A DNA stretch of 6,729 nt from Clostridia bacterium. Its GTDB lineage: Bacteria > Bacillota > Clostridia > Christensenellales > Aristaeellaceae. Every line of letters begins with the position of its first letter. Position 1 is the first letter of the stretch. Shown one piece after another: positions 6,127 through 6,729 of the stretch. The translations under genes were made by a program, and so were the position numbers. The notes beneath the pieces were generated by a model that saw only the letters and a program-made list of their open reading frames with translations, made no database searches and was not told where the DNA came from. Where the stretch lies: positions 1 through 6,729 of the forward strand of contig JAFZLE010000205.1 of assembly GCA_017551645.1 (NCBI GenBank), given 5' to 3'.

Positions 6127-6729
6127 TCACACGATCACGAGTTTGATCTTTCCGGTGTCGGTGGTCACCTTGCATTTGCCGCCGCTCGTGGTCTCGGGCA
6201 CTTTTACGCTGCCTGTGTCGCTTTTGGCGATGAACACCTTCTCGGAAAGCAGAGAGCCGGTCACGTCGCCCGTATCGGTCTTTATCGTAAGCTCCGCCGC
6301 GTCGCATTTTTCGAACGTCACGTCGCCCGTGCTGCGCTGTATGTTCATGGTGCCCGAGGCGATCACGTCTTTAAGGGTTATGTCTCCGGTGCTGCCGGAA
6401 GAGTTGAAGTTTTGGCAGGTCACGTTGGCAAGCGCGGCTTTGCCGGTGCTGACTTTCACGCTCAGATCGCCCGCGCACCTGACCTGTGTGACGAATACCC
6501 TGCCGGTAGACACTGTAAGGCTGAGTTCTCCTGCGCTCATGCTGTTGACGTCTATGTCGCCCGTGCTCGCTTTTATGCTCATCGTTCCCGCGCAGGATGC
6601 GCCGCAGAAAACATCGCCGGTGCTCAGGGAGATATCCGCGCTTTCAAAGCTGAATCCGGCGGGCAGGGACACGTCTCCCGTGCTGGTCTTAATGGAGAGC
6701 GACGCGTATTCGCCCCGGGGGAGGTACAC
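6127..6729 (-). CDS. DUF4097-type repeat protein (5' end outside the window)
   Basis: The 3' 200 codons of a longer gene; the GTG at the window edge is most likely an internal valine, so the true start lies upstream. The whole visible part consists of ten repeats of 19-20 residues. Each has an alternating hydrophobic strand ending in Ser/Asp-Thr-Gly followed by Asp, Lys, Arg or Ser, for example MSIKASTGDIDV and LTIKTDTGDVTG. This pattern is typical of DUF4097 (adhesin-like) proteins, which are predicted to fold as a right-handed beta-helix with one turn per repeat. In Firmicutes such proteins often carry N-terminal membrane segments and lie near PspC or stress-response genes; those parts are not visible here. 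The protein ends directly after the last repeat with KIKLVIV. The stop is about 38 bases before the degV -35 box, with no convincing terminator between them, so read-through into degV is possible. Confidence 0.85.
   Translation of the reverse strand: MYLPRGEYASLSIKTSTGDVSLPAGFSFESADISLSTGDVFCGASCAGTMSIKASTGDIDVNSMSAGELSLTVSTGRVFVTQVRCAGDLSVKVSTGKAALANVTCQNFNSSGSTGDITLKDVIASGTMNIQRSTGDVTFEKCDAAELTIKTDTGDVTGSLLSEKVFIAKSDTGSVKVPETTSGGKCKVTTDTGKIKLVIV
6148..6699 (-). repeat. Ten tandem protein-coding repeats, about 58 bp each, TG-centred
   Basis: In the visible 200 codons the conserved Thr of the TG pair falls at positions 17, 37, 56, 75, 95, 114, 134, 153, 172 and 192, so spacing is always 19 or 20 residues. 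The first seven repeats carry STG and the last three DTG. The DNA copies have diverged well beyond the conserved triplets, so this is an old protein repeat, not a recent DNA duplication. Confidence 0.85.

Noticed and set aside
1..6729. CRISPR arrays, tRNA or rRNA genes, insertion sequences and phage genes.
   Set aside because: No direct DNA repeats with spacers, no cloverleaf candidates, no transposase or integrase motifs, and no phage proteins were seen on either strand.

Overview
All seven or eight genes I can support lie on the minus strand, so the window is described here in transcription order, from high to low coordinates. The DNA is GC-rich, with AT-rich gaps between transcription units. 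The DegV protein, the FtsL/DivIC-like small protein, the gene starts and the textbook sigma-A promoters suggest a moderately GC-rich Firmicute, probably a clostridial lineage. This is inferred from gene content only; there is no rRNA to confirm it.

Region 1 (6127-6729): the 3' part of a gene for a DUF4097-type repeat protein with ten TG-centred repeats of 19-20 residues. Region 2 (4364-6090): a two-gene operon with a perfect consensus promoter, a DegV-family lipid-binding protein with a C-terminal extension, a COG3981-type GNAT acetyltransferase, and a hairpin-plus-T-run terminator. Region 3 (3966-4322): a single small gene resembling the FtsL/DivIC divisome proteins, with its own -10 box.

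Region 4 (1-3928) is the most interesting. An extended -10 promoter lies inside a perfect 13-bp inverted repeat and drives a tightly packed operon. Its genes are a MotA/ExbB-type channel protein with a long cytoplasmic tail (ZorA-like), a MotB/OmpA-type stator protein with an unusually long coiled coil (ZorB-like), a single-pass membrane protein with an extracytoplasmic domain, and a tRNA-dihydrouridine synthase that runs off the window. Junctions are a 4-base overlap, a 10-base gap and a 1-base overlap, so translation is probably coupled.

The first two proteins together would form an ion-driven, peptidoglycan-anchored motor like the membrane part of Zorya anti-phage systems. None of the known Zorya effectors (ZorC, ZorD, ZorE) is in the window. 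The motor is instead followed by a small membrane protein of unknown function and a tRNA-modification enzyme. It may be an effector-less ZorAB-like complex with a different role, or its effector may be the unrecognised protein. This is inference, and the genes beyond position 1 are not visible.
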